From positions 3,307,751-3,371,750 of the forward strand of contig OY101118.1 in assembly GCA_956465555.1 (NCBI GenBank): DNA of 64,000 nucleotides, given 5' to 3'. This document shows, in pieces, positions 11,762-21,943 of this stretch (positions are counted from its first letter, which is position 1; the number at the start of each line of letters is the position of its first letter). The notes under the pieces were generated by a model. It did not search any database, was not told the origin of the DNA, and saw only the letters and a program-made list of their open reading frames with translations. Source of the DNA: Nitzschia sp. pyKryTriq1. Taxonomy: Eukaryota > Bacillariophyta > Bacillariophyceae > Bacillariales > Bacillariaceae. The position numbers and the translations under genes were made by a program.

Positions 11762-13407
11762 ATGCCAGCCTCTAGTGAAGAACGCAAGTTTCTCTTTTCG
11801 TCCGAATCGGTGAATGAAGGACATCCCGACAAGATTGCCGATCAAGTCAGTGACGCCGTGTTGGATGCCTGTTTGAAGGCCGATCCCTTTTCCAAGGTTG
11901 CCTGTGAGACGGCTACCAAGGTACGTACGTAGTACTTGTTGTACTAACGAATTGTGAGGAATGAATGAATGCATGAATGGATGGATGGATGGATGGACGA
12001 TGGATGAACGACTCTCGCCATGCCGCATCACGTATCACGTTCCTTCTCATTCACTGATTTCCTTTTTCTTCTCTTCTTACCACCACAATCACAACCATAC
12101 CAAACAATCAAAACAACCGCTACTACACTTACTACTTACTTACTACATTTCTAATACAGGATAACATGGTCATGTGCTTTGGTGAAATTACCACGGCCGG
12201 CAAGATTGATTACGAAGCCATCGTCCGGGCTCAAATTCGTGAAATCGGATTTGATTCCTTCCAAGACGACTTGTCCAGCGTGAACAGCAAGGGCTTGAAT
12301 TGGCAAGACTGTGAAGTCCTCGTGAGAATCAACAAGCAGTCGCCCGATATTGCCGGAGGCGTTCATGTCGGAAAGAGTGATTTGGACGTCGGTGCCGGCG
12401 ATCAGGGCATCATGTTTGGGTATGCCAGCGATGAAACGGAAAATTTCATGCCCCTGACCCACATGATGGCGACTCAACTCGGGAAGCGACTGACCGATGT
12501 CCGCAAGGACGGATCGTTGTGGTGGTTGCGTCCCGATGGCAAGACGCAAGTCACGATTGAATATCAGCAACATGCTGATGGCTCGGTCACGCCTCTGCAA
12601 ATCCATACCATTGTCATTTCGACTCAACATGCGGAACCCCTCAAGGCCAAACGTACCGAAGAACAATCCGGCAAGGACAATCGTGGTGCCTATACCGGAG
12701 AAGAAGTCTTTGCTCCTTCCATGGCCGACATGAATGAACTGATTCATGAACATGTCATTTTGGCAACTCTCGAGTCGATCAAACTCAAGAATGGACAAAG
12801 CGCTCTTTCGATCTATGATCGCAATACTTGCAATCTTCACATTAATCCTTCCGGCAAGTTTATTATTGGTGGCCCTCAAGGCGATGCCGGTCTCACCGGA
12901 CGCAAGATCATTATTGATACCTACGGTGGATGGGGCGCCCATGGCGGAGGAGCCTTTTCCGGCAAGGACCCCACCAAGGTCGATCGATCGGCCGCCTATG
13001 CCTGCCGTTGGATGGCCAAATCCGTCGTCAAGGCCGGACTGTGCAAACGTGCTTGCGTCCAACTCTCCTACGCCATTGGTGTCGCCAAACCATTGTCCTT
13101 GTTTGTCGAAACGTACGGGACCGAAAAGGAGGGGTTGACCGCCCAACTCATTACCGATATCGTCAAGATCAACTTTGATTGTCGTCCCGGTGCCTTGGCC
13201 CGTGATTTGGCACTCCGAGAACCCAAATACAATCCGACGGCTGCCTATTGCCACTTTGGACGGGAACCCTACGTCGAAAATGGAATGAAATTCTTTTCGT
13301 GGGAAGATCCCGTCGATCTTTCGGCCTATGCTACCATGTCGGCCGACGACGTCATGGCGCAAGTCGAAGCCAAGAAGGAAGAGATCTTGACCAAATGGGT
13401 GGATTAA
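11762..13407 (+). CDS. S-adenosylmethionine synthetase (methionine adenosyltransferase)
   Basis: Makes S-adenosylmethionine from methionine and ATP. Two exons, 11762-11920 and 12160-13407, with a 239-bp phase-0 intron (GTACGTACGT...TAATACAG), give 468 residues. Exon 1 ends ACETATK and exon 2 continues [11 protein letters not shown], as in the family. Diagnostic motifs are [11 protein letters not shown] (about residue 19), [12 protein letters not shown] (131-142) and GGGAFSGKD (315-323). Longer than the roughly 390 residues of plant enzymes: about 35 extra residues lie between the STQH and NPSG motifs, and there is a short C-terminal extension. No targeting peptide, so probably cytosolic. The opposite strand is open for 466 codons over the same region; this is a codon-usage shadow. 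Confidence 0.95.
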
Positions 13408-14018
13408 AATGAATAAATAAATGAGGCAAGACAGAAGAACAAAGAAGAAGAAGAAGAAGAAGAAGAAAGAACAAGCAAGAGATCTTGACCAAGTGGGTGA
13501 TGGGCTAGCTAGCATGCATGCATGCATGCAAGCAAGCGGCGGCAAGACCAATAATATATATATATATACAAAAAATGGTGATTATGATAATATATATAGT
13601 ACTCTGCTAAACGAAAATCATACTTACTACTCTAGACGTAGTACATAACTACTAGTATCATGGTGTGCCACTGTCCTCGTCGTCGCCACCAAGCAGCCCG
13701 ACTGTACTAGCTAGCTACTAATAGTACTACTACTCTACACATTTCGGACAACCTTGACGTGGTTGTAGAGTGGAGCTTTGAGTTCTATTTCTACTACTAG
13801 TAGAAGTCCAACCAACTAACGGTCCGAACACATCATCATCATTTGCAACCAAACACACATGCGGCTTTGATCCTTCTACTCTCTACTCTAGTAGTAGAGA
13901 GTCGTAGTCTACTACAAAACTATCCATCATTCATACAAGTCTTCTCTCTAGTAGTAGTAGTAGTAGTAGTAGTAGTAGGAGGAGGAGTACTAGCAGCATT
14001 ACAGCATGATGATGATGA
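13408..14018. other. Intergenic spacer between convergent genes
   Basis: Contains AAG triplets (about 13444-13468), a duplicated snippet of the SAM synthetase 3' end (AGAGATCTTGACCAA at 13479-13493, copied from 13380-13394), TGCATGCATGCATGCA, AT repeats and TAG triplets (13950-13978). No gene seen. Confidence 0.45.
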
Positions 14019-16356
14019 TTATTTCCAAAAGGAAGGTTTCCCCGCATCAATCGGTGGACTGTCTTTGCAAGGAAACTTACTCGGCTTGTCTCGATAGTGG
14101 CACGAGATCAACGGCTCGGCGGCACAGCACGTCGAGACAAACTTGGCCTCATCGGTCGTGGTAGCCGATGATCCCAAAATGTCGGGCACCGACTTGTGAA
14201 TACACTTTTCTTGCACGTACCATTCTCCCATTTGTTTCAAAAACAAGAGTTTATTATCCTTGTTCTGCGTCCAACTCATGTGAAAAATGTACGGATGGAC
14301 CTTACCGGCAAACAGTTCCCGCATGTACTTGCCCGTCTTTTGATGGTAATGATATCCGCCGGGAAAGTCGGGTTCATCTCGGGACAAGACTTTGGGTTTG
14401 AGTCCAAACAAACTATTGTGCTCGGAAAGTAGGGCAATCAAGGCTTGTTGATGCGAATCCGTCTTTTGAATCAAATCGCCGGCCAAGAGTAAGGAATTGA
14501 ACAGGTATTCGGTACGTTCATTGTAACGAACGTAGTAAAAGCCGGAATTGGCCGAATAGGGAGCGTATCGGACGGTATGGCCTCCATCGTCTTGAAAGAT
14601 CAAATCAAAATCCAAGTGTTGCGTTTCAAAGAATGGAATCGGATCCTTGTACCAAACAATATCGACGTCTTGAAAGAGAATATTGTATTTGAGAGAACTG
14701 ACCATGTGGACGCAATAGACCTTGGCCATCATCATGGCAGTAAAGAAGCGATCGCCATAATGTCCTGCAGCTTGACGAGGCATGGCACCAAAGTTCTACT
14801 CGTAGAATTACAGCGGAGTAGTAGAGTATGGTAGAGTAGAGTAGTAGAATAGATGATACATAATTGCAAGAGCAGCAGAGAAACAAACAAAGATCGATTG
14901 GATACATAGGTAGTGTGAGATAACAACGATTCCATATTCCATTGCTCCATACCAAGTGCTGGTGCCACCACCACACTCATACTCATAGTCAGATTTATAC
15001 TTACTCGTTCGTCATAAAAGGCCGTCAATCCCAAATGATCCGCCAAGGCCTTGGTTTCCATATCCGTCGCAAAGACGAGAATCGATGACGTATCCAATCC
15101 TCGTGATTTGGCGGCACATACAAAATTGACCAAGAGTTCCGATTGTCCAAAGTTACTGACCATGACCGTGACGGTCTTTTTCGGTGTCGCCACCTTTTGG
15201 ACCAACGGTTTGAGTTCCTTGATAACATCTTCAAAGGCTTGAAAATAATTCAAGAGCAAATCCCAATTGCGTCTCATATCCTTAATTTCGGGTGATTCAA
15301 AGTCGGTATGGCCACTGCTTTTAACGCCACGTCCTACCAGTCGTAACGGATAGGAATGGTCGACAATGTTATCATTGTGTTTTGTTCCCGCGGGTCGTTG
15401 TTCGGGAATTCGCATCCATTTTTGAATATAATACGATTCATATTGTGGTACTATTGCCCAACATTGATTCCGTGCCTTACCATGATCGGTCAGTATGACA
15501 TTGACATAATCACAATGTTCCAAGGCTTCCTTGGCACCATTGATCTCATGATCAAAGGATGGAATCGTTTCACTAAAGTCATGATAACGTTTCGGCAAGG
15601 CTTCGATACGTTGATACAAGATCAATACATCGGAATCGCCACCACCTTGGTTCGGAATATCCATCGGTACTCCCAAATCGAGTTGATCGAAAAAGTCGAC
15701 CTTCGATGTTCGACTGGCACCGACTAAATATCGATCCATAGTCGGAGGAAAGACGAGAGGAGAAGAAGAAGATGATGATGATTCCTCATGATGATGTGAA
15801 TCATCACGGCCATGGTTGTTGTTGGGTTGACATTTTGGTAATGCCGCTTGCAATTCTTTGGGATCACAATATCAGAAAAGTAAAGTGACGATGGAGAAAC
15901 GAAGTAGAAGTTGCAGCAGCAGCAGCAGCAGCAGTAGTGTTAGAAGAGAAAGTTGAGTTGAGTTGAGTTGAGTTATTGGATATGAGGAGCGGCGCAGCCA
16001 GCGCATTGTTCTTGCGTACCTCGTAATCTCTTTTGTGCCAATTGTTCGACTTCGTGTGGTGTCGTCTGTGAATGCCACAGACCACCGCCCGGCGGTTGTT
16101 GACAATTGTTGCTGCTGCTGCTGCCGGTGGTGGTGGTGGAGATTCCCAAATGCATCGTGTACAAGGTTCCCGCAAAGAAACTTGCCATGCCGACCGACAA
16201 GAGCAAAATCGTAGATGCCAATGACGAAGAAGACGAAGAAGAAGTGTTGGTATGCCGGACTCCTCTTCTGGAAGATGTAGTCGTAGCAGTAGTAGACGAT
16301 GACTGACCATGGCCATGGCCATGACCATAACTTTGGGGGTATGCAGTGTTCATCAT
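14019..16356 (-). CDS. Type II membrane glycosyltransferase (nucleotide-diphospho-sugar transferase family)
   Basis: Three exons on the minus strand: 16356-16020, 15855-15005 and 14795-14019. The introns have 164 bp (GTACGC...CAAAG, phase 1) and 209 bp (GTAAGT...TAG, phase 0). Joined reading gives 654 residues. The N-terminus has a short cytosolic His/Gly/Ser part and one membrane segment (about SLASTILLLSVGMASFFAG), typical of a Golgi type II enzyme. A Ser-rich stem follows. The catalytic part resembles the PF03407-type family, with VTVMVSNFGQSELLVNF, VFATD, FYDERNFG, GDRFFTAMMMAKVYC and the metal-binding DxD in FQDVDIVWYKD. That family includes plant RGXT xylosyl- and RRA arabinosyl-transferases. 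The acceptor cannot be told from sequence. The intron 1 acceptor was chosen because it gives a continuous helix (RLRELQAALPKC). Confidence 0.85.
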
Positions 16357-17184
16357 AATATTGTATTGCGTTCTACCGACTTGTAGTTGTTGTAGTAGTA
16401 GTAGAGGAGGAGGAGGAAAGCAGAAGCAGAAGCGAACAGGTGCTGTTGTTTGTGTTGTACTCTCGTGATCGTACTCGTGCAGTACTCGTATTCGTGTCGA
16501 CGATGAGTCGCCCCCTGTTTGATGGATTGATTGATTGATCGATTGGTTGGTTGGCTAACTGACTGATCGATCGACTAAGAGTGGAGATGCATGAATAAAT
16601 GCAATATAATGCGTTGTTGTTTTTTTTGCTTTGCTCCAAATCAAAAAGGAGAGCGCCGAGCGCCAAAAAGTCACAAGAGGGCGCTACTACTAATACTACT
16701 GCTCTACTAGCAGTATAGCTGCGCCATGGTCGAAGATGATGAGGCTGGAGAAAGACATCGACATGTCCCGAAAAACGAAGCAGGGGAGGAAGGAATGATG
16801 ACCGACCGACATGACAGAACCGTCCGCCCGTCCGTCATTGTTCGTTCTTTAGGCTCGGCTCGGCTCGGCTCGGCTCGGCTCGGCTCGGCTCGGCTCGGCT
16901 CGGCTCGGCTCTCTCACAAAATTCATCACCACCACCACGACGAACGGCACCACCACCACAACATGATGATGCGAGTACTATAACAACAACAACAACAACA
17001 ACATATTCTTCTTTACATCATGATTAACATCATGATATTCCCTCGTCCGCCCTCTCGGTCATCGTCATCATCATCATCCTGATCGTCATGATCATCATGG
17101 TATACTAGTAGTATTTTAGCTAGAAAGTGAAGGGTGGTGCTGGTGGTGGTTGTTGTTGTTGTTGATACTACTCGTAGTACTGGT
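16357..17184. other. Intergenic spacer
   Basis: Holds a GGCTC pentamer array (listed separately), ACAACA repeats at about 16983-17002, and CAT/ATC triplets. No gene seen. Confidence 0.4.
16852..16911. repeat. (GGCTC)12 pentanucleotide array
   Basis: Twelve perfect tandem copies of GGCTC over 60 bases, in a non-coding spacer. Confidence 0.95.
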
Positions 17185-17449
17185 TAGACTTCGACGTCAA
17201 AAGGCAGCAGAACACAACAACAATCGCGAAAACAAACGTCGAATCAAGTACACTTACAAACCTGGTGACCAAGTACTCATCCTTACTCAACGACTTGATC
17301 CAAAACTCAAGCTACACGAAGGTCCTTATCGAGTCATTGACTATAATCGAGCAAACGGCACCCTACAAATCCGGCGCGGCAACTACGTTGAGCCGATCAA
17401 CATCCGTCTAGTCCGACCGTATTTCGGTCGCCGTTCGGGAGGCGACTGA
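17185..17449 (+). mobile_element. Relic of an LTR retrotransposon (Ty3/gypsy-like integrase tail)
   Basis: The frame reads YKPGDQVLILTQ, HEGPYRVIDYNRANGTLQI and IRLVRPYFG, the pattern of the SH3-like C-terminal tail of a retroelement integrase. Only this terminal piece is recognisable; reverse transcriptase, RNase H and the integrase core are absent nearby. It is a broken, partial copy. No clear terminal repeat can be paired in the window, so age cannot be judged. Confidence 0.55.
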
Positions 17450-17903
17450 ACCGAACCCCAGCAATCAGGCTCCAATCACGACTCAACCGATTGTTCGCAT
17501 AGATAACCTCATAATTTACACTCTACTCCTTTCGTGTATTAGCGCTACGTAGAGCCCTGGGACAGATACATAATATGATGATTATCATTCTTTTATCGAC
17601 TGACTGACTGACTGACTGACTGACTGAATAAATGAATGAATCGAACATCATCATCATTATCATCATCATCATCATAATTCCTTGAGGACTTGAAGAGTGA
17701 TGGTGAGGACGTCTCGACTATGATCTCTGATGGAAGCAGCTCTCTACAGTACTACCTGCTCTCTCTAAAATGTACAATCATATATATATATGGTGCATGA
17801 TGAGCGCAGTAGTTGAGACGAGGCTGACGAACAACAATATCTGTGAATACTATCTACCAGAAAGTTGGTCGCGCCGCCTCTCCTCCTCCTCGTCCTCCTC
17901 TCC
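17450..17903. other. Intergenic spacer
   Basis: First 100 bases may still belong to the retroelement relic. Then GACT tetramers (about 17598-17628) and CAT triplets (17645-17675). No gene seen. Confidence 0.4.
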
Positions 17904-19064
17904 TTAGTCAAACATCGACGGAGACGGAGGCGAAAGTCCTGGATCGTTGAAGAAAAAGTCTGCCAAGAGTAAACAAGAATTCGGTTCCAGCAGAAAAAGA
18001 AGATCGTCGTTCTTCTTGTTTGTAGTAGTCGGCAACAATGCCTGCTCGATCAAGGAGGGAAGAAGACGTTGTTGTTGTTGTTGTGCTGTTGGAACCGGAG
18101 GAAGAGGCGTCAACGGCAGCATTTCTTTGAAAATGATATCATCATAAGGATGAAGACGACGATCCTCATGCTGATGCTGTGGTCCTCGTGACTGGTTGGC
18201 GCATGGTGGTGAGGGGAGAGTCGACATGAATACCTGGGAAGGAAAGCGTATCGAGCGAGGAAGATTCTTCTTGTTCGTGGGAGGAGCAGCAGCAGGACGA
18301 CTCATTGCCGGCATATTGATGATTTTGTAGCGGCTGACTTCTTGTTGCTGTTTTCGGTGCTGGTGCTGCGGCTGCTGGTCCACCAAAGACTTATCATCAT
18401 CTTCTTGCTCTTGACGACTCTCTTCTTGGTGATGATGCTGCTGCTTCCATTGCGACGACGAATCTTCCTTCTTTCTCAAGCAGTGCGATACCTTGCTGAA
18501 TATCTCGTCTTTACTGGCTTCCAACCACTTTGTTGTCTTGCTACCACCACCACCATCTCCTCGTTCTTCGCGATAGTCCGGATTCTGTTTGAGAAACCGA
18601 ACCAACAATGGCGATGATGTCGGTGCCGGCGGTGTTGTTGGTGCTATTGGTCTTTGCTTGTTGTTCTTGTTGTTAGACGCGGGAGCGTCCTCCCCTGGAT
18701 TCCTCGATGTTACTTTTGTCATCCTAGTGGTGTAAGTGGGATCCATGATGAGCAACGAGTCTGTAATGACTCGAATCACATGCCTGGTGATCTTCATCTT
18801 GAGATGTCGCGGTGCTGACTGGTAGACGGAAACGTAAGGATCGATAATCGTTTTCATTCTCAAGTTCCCGGGATGGGCTTGAAAGGGACGTCCTCTCCCA
18901 AACACGATATCGTTTTCGGAAGGACGGAGCAGGATCATGCCCATGCTGCTAGGAGTAGGAGTAGTAGACGCACGGCCAGTTGCTCCTAGTACGCTCTTCT
19001 TCTTTTTGGTGTGACTCTTGTTGTTGTGATCTTGTTGTTGTTGTTGTTGTTGTTGTTCCTTCAT
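17904..19064 (-). CDS. DUF6824-type domain protein, copy 3
   Basis: 386 residues, one exon. The DUF6824-like domain lies at about residues 50-200 with NDIVFGRGRPFQAHPGN, RMKTIIDPYVSVYQSAPRH, LVRFLKQNPDY, KWLEASKDEIFSKVSHC and LRKK. A Pro/Asn-rich insert of about 50 residues separates the two halves. The tail DPGLSPPSPSMFD matches the tail of the copy at 1335-2816, and the domain is its closest relative here by eye, so the two are recent paralogues in opposite orientation about 15 kb apart. The N-terminus is poly-Gln followed by Lys runs (HTKKKKS). No targeting peptide. Function unknown. Confidence 0.8.
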   Translation of the reverse strand: MKEQQQQQQQQDHNNKSHTKKKKSVLGATGRASTTPTPSSMGMILLRPSENDIVFGRGRPFQAHPGNLRMKTIIDPYVSVYQSAPRHLKMKITRHVIRVITDSLLIMDPTYTTRMTKVTSRNPGEDAPASNNKNNKQRPIAPTTPPAPTSSPLLVRFLKQNPDYREERGDGGGGSKTTKWLEASKDEIFSKVSHCLRKKEDSSSQWKQQHHHQEESRQEQEDDDKSLVDQQPQHQHRKQQQEVSRYKIINMPAMSRPAAAPPTNKKNLPRSIRFPSQVFMSTLPSPPCANQSRGPQHQHEDRRLHPYDDIIFKEMLPLTPLPPVPTAQQQQQRLLPSLIEQALLPTTTNKKNDDLLFLLEPNSCLLLADFFFNDPGLSPPSPSMFD

Positions 19065-20390
19065 CTTTGTAATGGCAGTTGTTGTTATTGTGCCGTTGTT
19101 CCGTACTCGTACAATAATAAGAGGTGGCTCGCTATTATAGATTGATCTATTCGACGATGACTGCGTAGTAATACGATCGATTTATTCGTATTGGGCACAC
19201 ATTTACGAGTACCATTGGTACAGCGATGCACTTGGCTTCTTCTGTGGACCTGCTGCTATGATAGAGCTGCCTGCATGAGCAGGTGGCGCGAATGATCGCT
19301 ACCGTCCTCTCCTAGCGTTTTTCGCCTTGCCATTCGCGGGCTTCTTATTTGTTAATCGTTCCAGATAGAGAGCGATGTACCAGCAGGTGGTAGGGATGAT
19401 GGAACGCCTTTTGATACCATCATAGCATAAAAGCTCTTCGGACGGGAAGCGTTTATAGAAATGCAACAATAACTACACCACGTACTTCATTCTTTTCGTG
19501 CTAAAGTAGTACACGATGAAATAATAATATGACGGTGTTAGTCGTTGTTGTGCCTGTTCGACATGCAGTGAGACTAGTCTCGAGAAAGCGAATTCTGAAA
19601 CGAAGCCTTCGGAACTCGAAGATTCCAACAATGTTGGAAGACTATGCCTAAAGTGCTAAGCGGGCAAGCGAATCATGTGTGGTTGCTGGTGATGCTATGC
19701 TGATGGTCGGCAAATAATAATAACAAATAACAAGGACGCACGGAGTCAAAAAAATAATCTGCAATATCACGTAAGTGCGTTGGCGGCTTCGAGATAGAGG
19801 AATGGTGGGCGGGGTAGCGAACCATCGACGTGAGTGGACTTTAGTTATATTGATGCCAGCCAAGCAAGAAAAAATAATAGGGAAATAAGAAGAAGAAAGA
19901 TCGTGTTCGCCGGCCGCTGCTACCTGGTACACGTAGCTGGAACTTTCGGTTGGTCGATGAAGTCGTAGGTAATCAATCATACCACTTCGTACAGAACGAA
20001 CGGGTAGGGCCAGCAAGTTTGTCCGTTGTCCGTGCATGATTTTATTTGGCGGGAAATATCGAATCTTATCAAAGACAAGGTGGACGACACGGTTTTCCAT
20101 AGTATTTTCGTGTCGCAGAATGACCGGATGTGCACGATCGATCGATGATGATATGGTAGAGAAGATCAAGTAAGTCTATCATGCATGACCCTCGCTTTGA
20201 CGTTCGCTGTTGTTGTGCTACAGTAATCTTGTCAAACCAACAAATTTGGGAATATTGGAACATAAAGCACAGAAGTCAGAACTGTCTCTACGACTATCAA
20301 CATTCGATAACGACGAAACGACTCCAACGCTACTACTAGTGTTAGTTTCAAGGAACCCGACATATACAGTAGCAGCAAATAAATCTCACC
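19065..20390. other. Intergenic spacer
   Basis: No recognisable gene. A 173-codon minus-strand open frame (19648-20169) has no motif I know. The stretch is less repeat-laden than other spacers. Confidence 0.35.
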
Positions 20391-21943
20391 ATGACGATGA
20401 AGCTACTACTAGCGAGAACGATCTTGACGTTAACTTCCATCGGCCTGATGATGGGCGCTGTTGCTGCCCAGGACCTGACGGCATGTGGGGACGATATGCA
20501 GGCGTTCTGTGAGCGCGAAAGCAATCGATACTGCTTCATGGCCGAAGGCGCGAGCAAGGCAACTTGTGGAAACTGTCTGCCCGGCTTTGTCGAGTGGCGG
20601 GCTAGATGTGTCTCGGAAGAAAAGGTGGACATTCTCTTGTTCTTGGAAGAGTACGCTCCGAAATATCTAGAGTCCCTTTCCAACGTAGATCGAGCAGAGC
20701 TCTTGCTCAAGGCCATTTCGTTCATCGCCCAGTACCAAGCTCAAAACCCTCCTGGGTCCTTCGAGTTGGGACTCAATGCATTTTCGGCGGATACCCAAGA
20801 GGAGTTTCAGGCTCTTCTCGGGTTCATTCCGACGTCGGCAACCGACACATCCTCATCGGATATTCAGTTCAAGTCGGTTCCCATGTTCAATAGTGCTTCT
20901 TTACCAGCCAAGGTCGATTGGGTGGAGCAAGGAATGGTCACTTCGGTCAAGGATCAAGGACGGTGTGGATGTTGCTGGGCCGTGAGTGCCGCCGGAGTCA
21001 TCGAAGGCGCTATTGCGATTCAAAATAGCTTTTTGGAATCCCTGTCTTTTCAACAGTTTGTTTCATGTGATAAACGCAACTTTGGATGCAATGGAGGCTC
21101 GCTCGTCTACGCCCTCGCCTATCCCATTATCGATTCTCCCTCTGGAATTGCCACGTCCAACAACTATCAATTCACCGATGCTGATGGAACGACTACCGAA
21201 CAGTGTGATACCAGTGTCCCCACGGCCGTCCAAGTCACAGAAGGATCGTACGTGGTCGATTTCTACGATGACTTTACCTTTGAAGAACGCCTTGCTAGAA
21301 TGAAGGAGGCCGTCGCAAAGCAGCCCGTCTCCATGGTCCTCAAATCGAATTGTCAACTCTTTTCGAGCTACAAACGTGGGATCCTGACGACTGACGATGG
21401 CTGCGAATGCAACGATCCCATGTGTGCCGACCATGCTGTTTTGATGGTTGGGTACGACGATACGTCTTCTCCACCCTCTTGGAAGATTAAAAACTCTTGG
21501 AGTACTGGATGGGGCGAAGGTAAGAAATAAGCGGACGACTAGTAGTTCGATTAATACTTCTGGTCCCAGAAAAGAAAGGTTGTGACGGAACATGATCATC
21601 TTACCATTCCACCTTCTCACGTTATCTATTCGTATTGTCTTGCGTTTTCACCTTTCTCTTTCCTCGTCTTACCAATAAAGATGGCTATGTCCGTATCGCT
21701 CAGACTCAAAAAGGAGACTATGGTTTGTTCGGAGTCCTCCTTCATGGGGTGGTGCCCGATCTTGTGTCCAACACAACCTCGAGTAGCAATACGGTCACAG
21801 AGACCGAGGCCCAGCCTCAAGAGGCCGATGAAACCAAGTTGCAATGGTGGGCGTGGTTGCTGATTCTACTTGCGGCATGCTGTATCATCTTTTCCTTTGC
21901 GTCTTGGTTCTTGGGATGTCTGTGTCCGCGTCGAAAGAAATAG
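20391..21943 (+). CDS. Membrane-anchored papain-like cysteine protease (C1A)
   Basis: Two exons, 20391-21519 and 21681-21943, with a 161-bp phase-1 intron (GTAAGA...AAAG), give 463 residues. Order: signal peptide (about 1-26, ending VAAQD); a Cys-rich segment (about 32-73, six to seven Cys); an inhibitory-propeptide-like helix region with LNAFSADTQEEF (about 78-145); then the mature protease. Papain residues are visible: oxyanion Gln189 and catalytic Cys195 in DQGRCGCCWAVS, His348 in CADHAVLMVGY, and Asn368 in IKNSWSTGWGE. The usual CGSCW is CGCCW, adding a cysteine beside the nucleophile. After the fold comes an acidic linker and a membrane segment (WWAWLLILLAACCIIFSFAS) with a short basic tail (CPRRKK), so the protease domain should face the lumen or outside. 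Likely endolysosomal or cell surface. Confidence 0.9.

Noticed and set aside
12151-13551. 466-codon open frame on the minus strand over SAM synthetase exon 2
   Set aside because: Exactly antisense to a strongly conserved enzyme; no motif of its own. Explained by codon usage of the true gene.
17150-17184. Start of the retroelement relic as an independent small gene
   Set aside because: The first codons are TTG/GTT repeat translation; only the integrase-tail part is recognisable, and the element is a partial fossil.
19648-20169. 173-codon minus-strand open frame
   Set aside because: No domain, no signal peptide, no low-complexity style like its neighbours; not supportable without transcripts.
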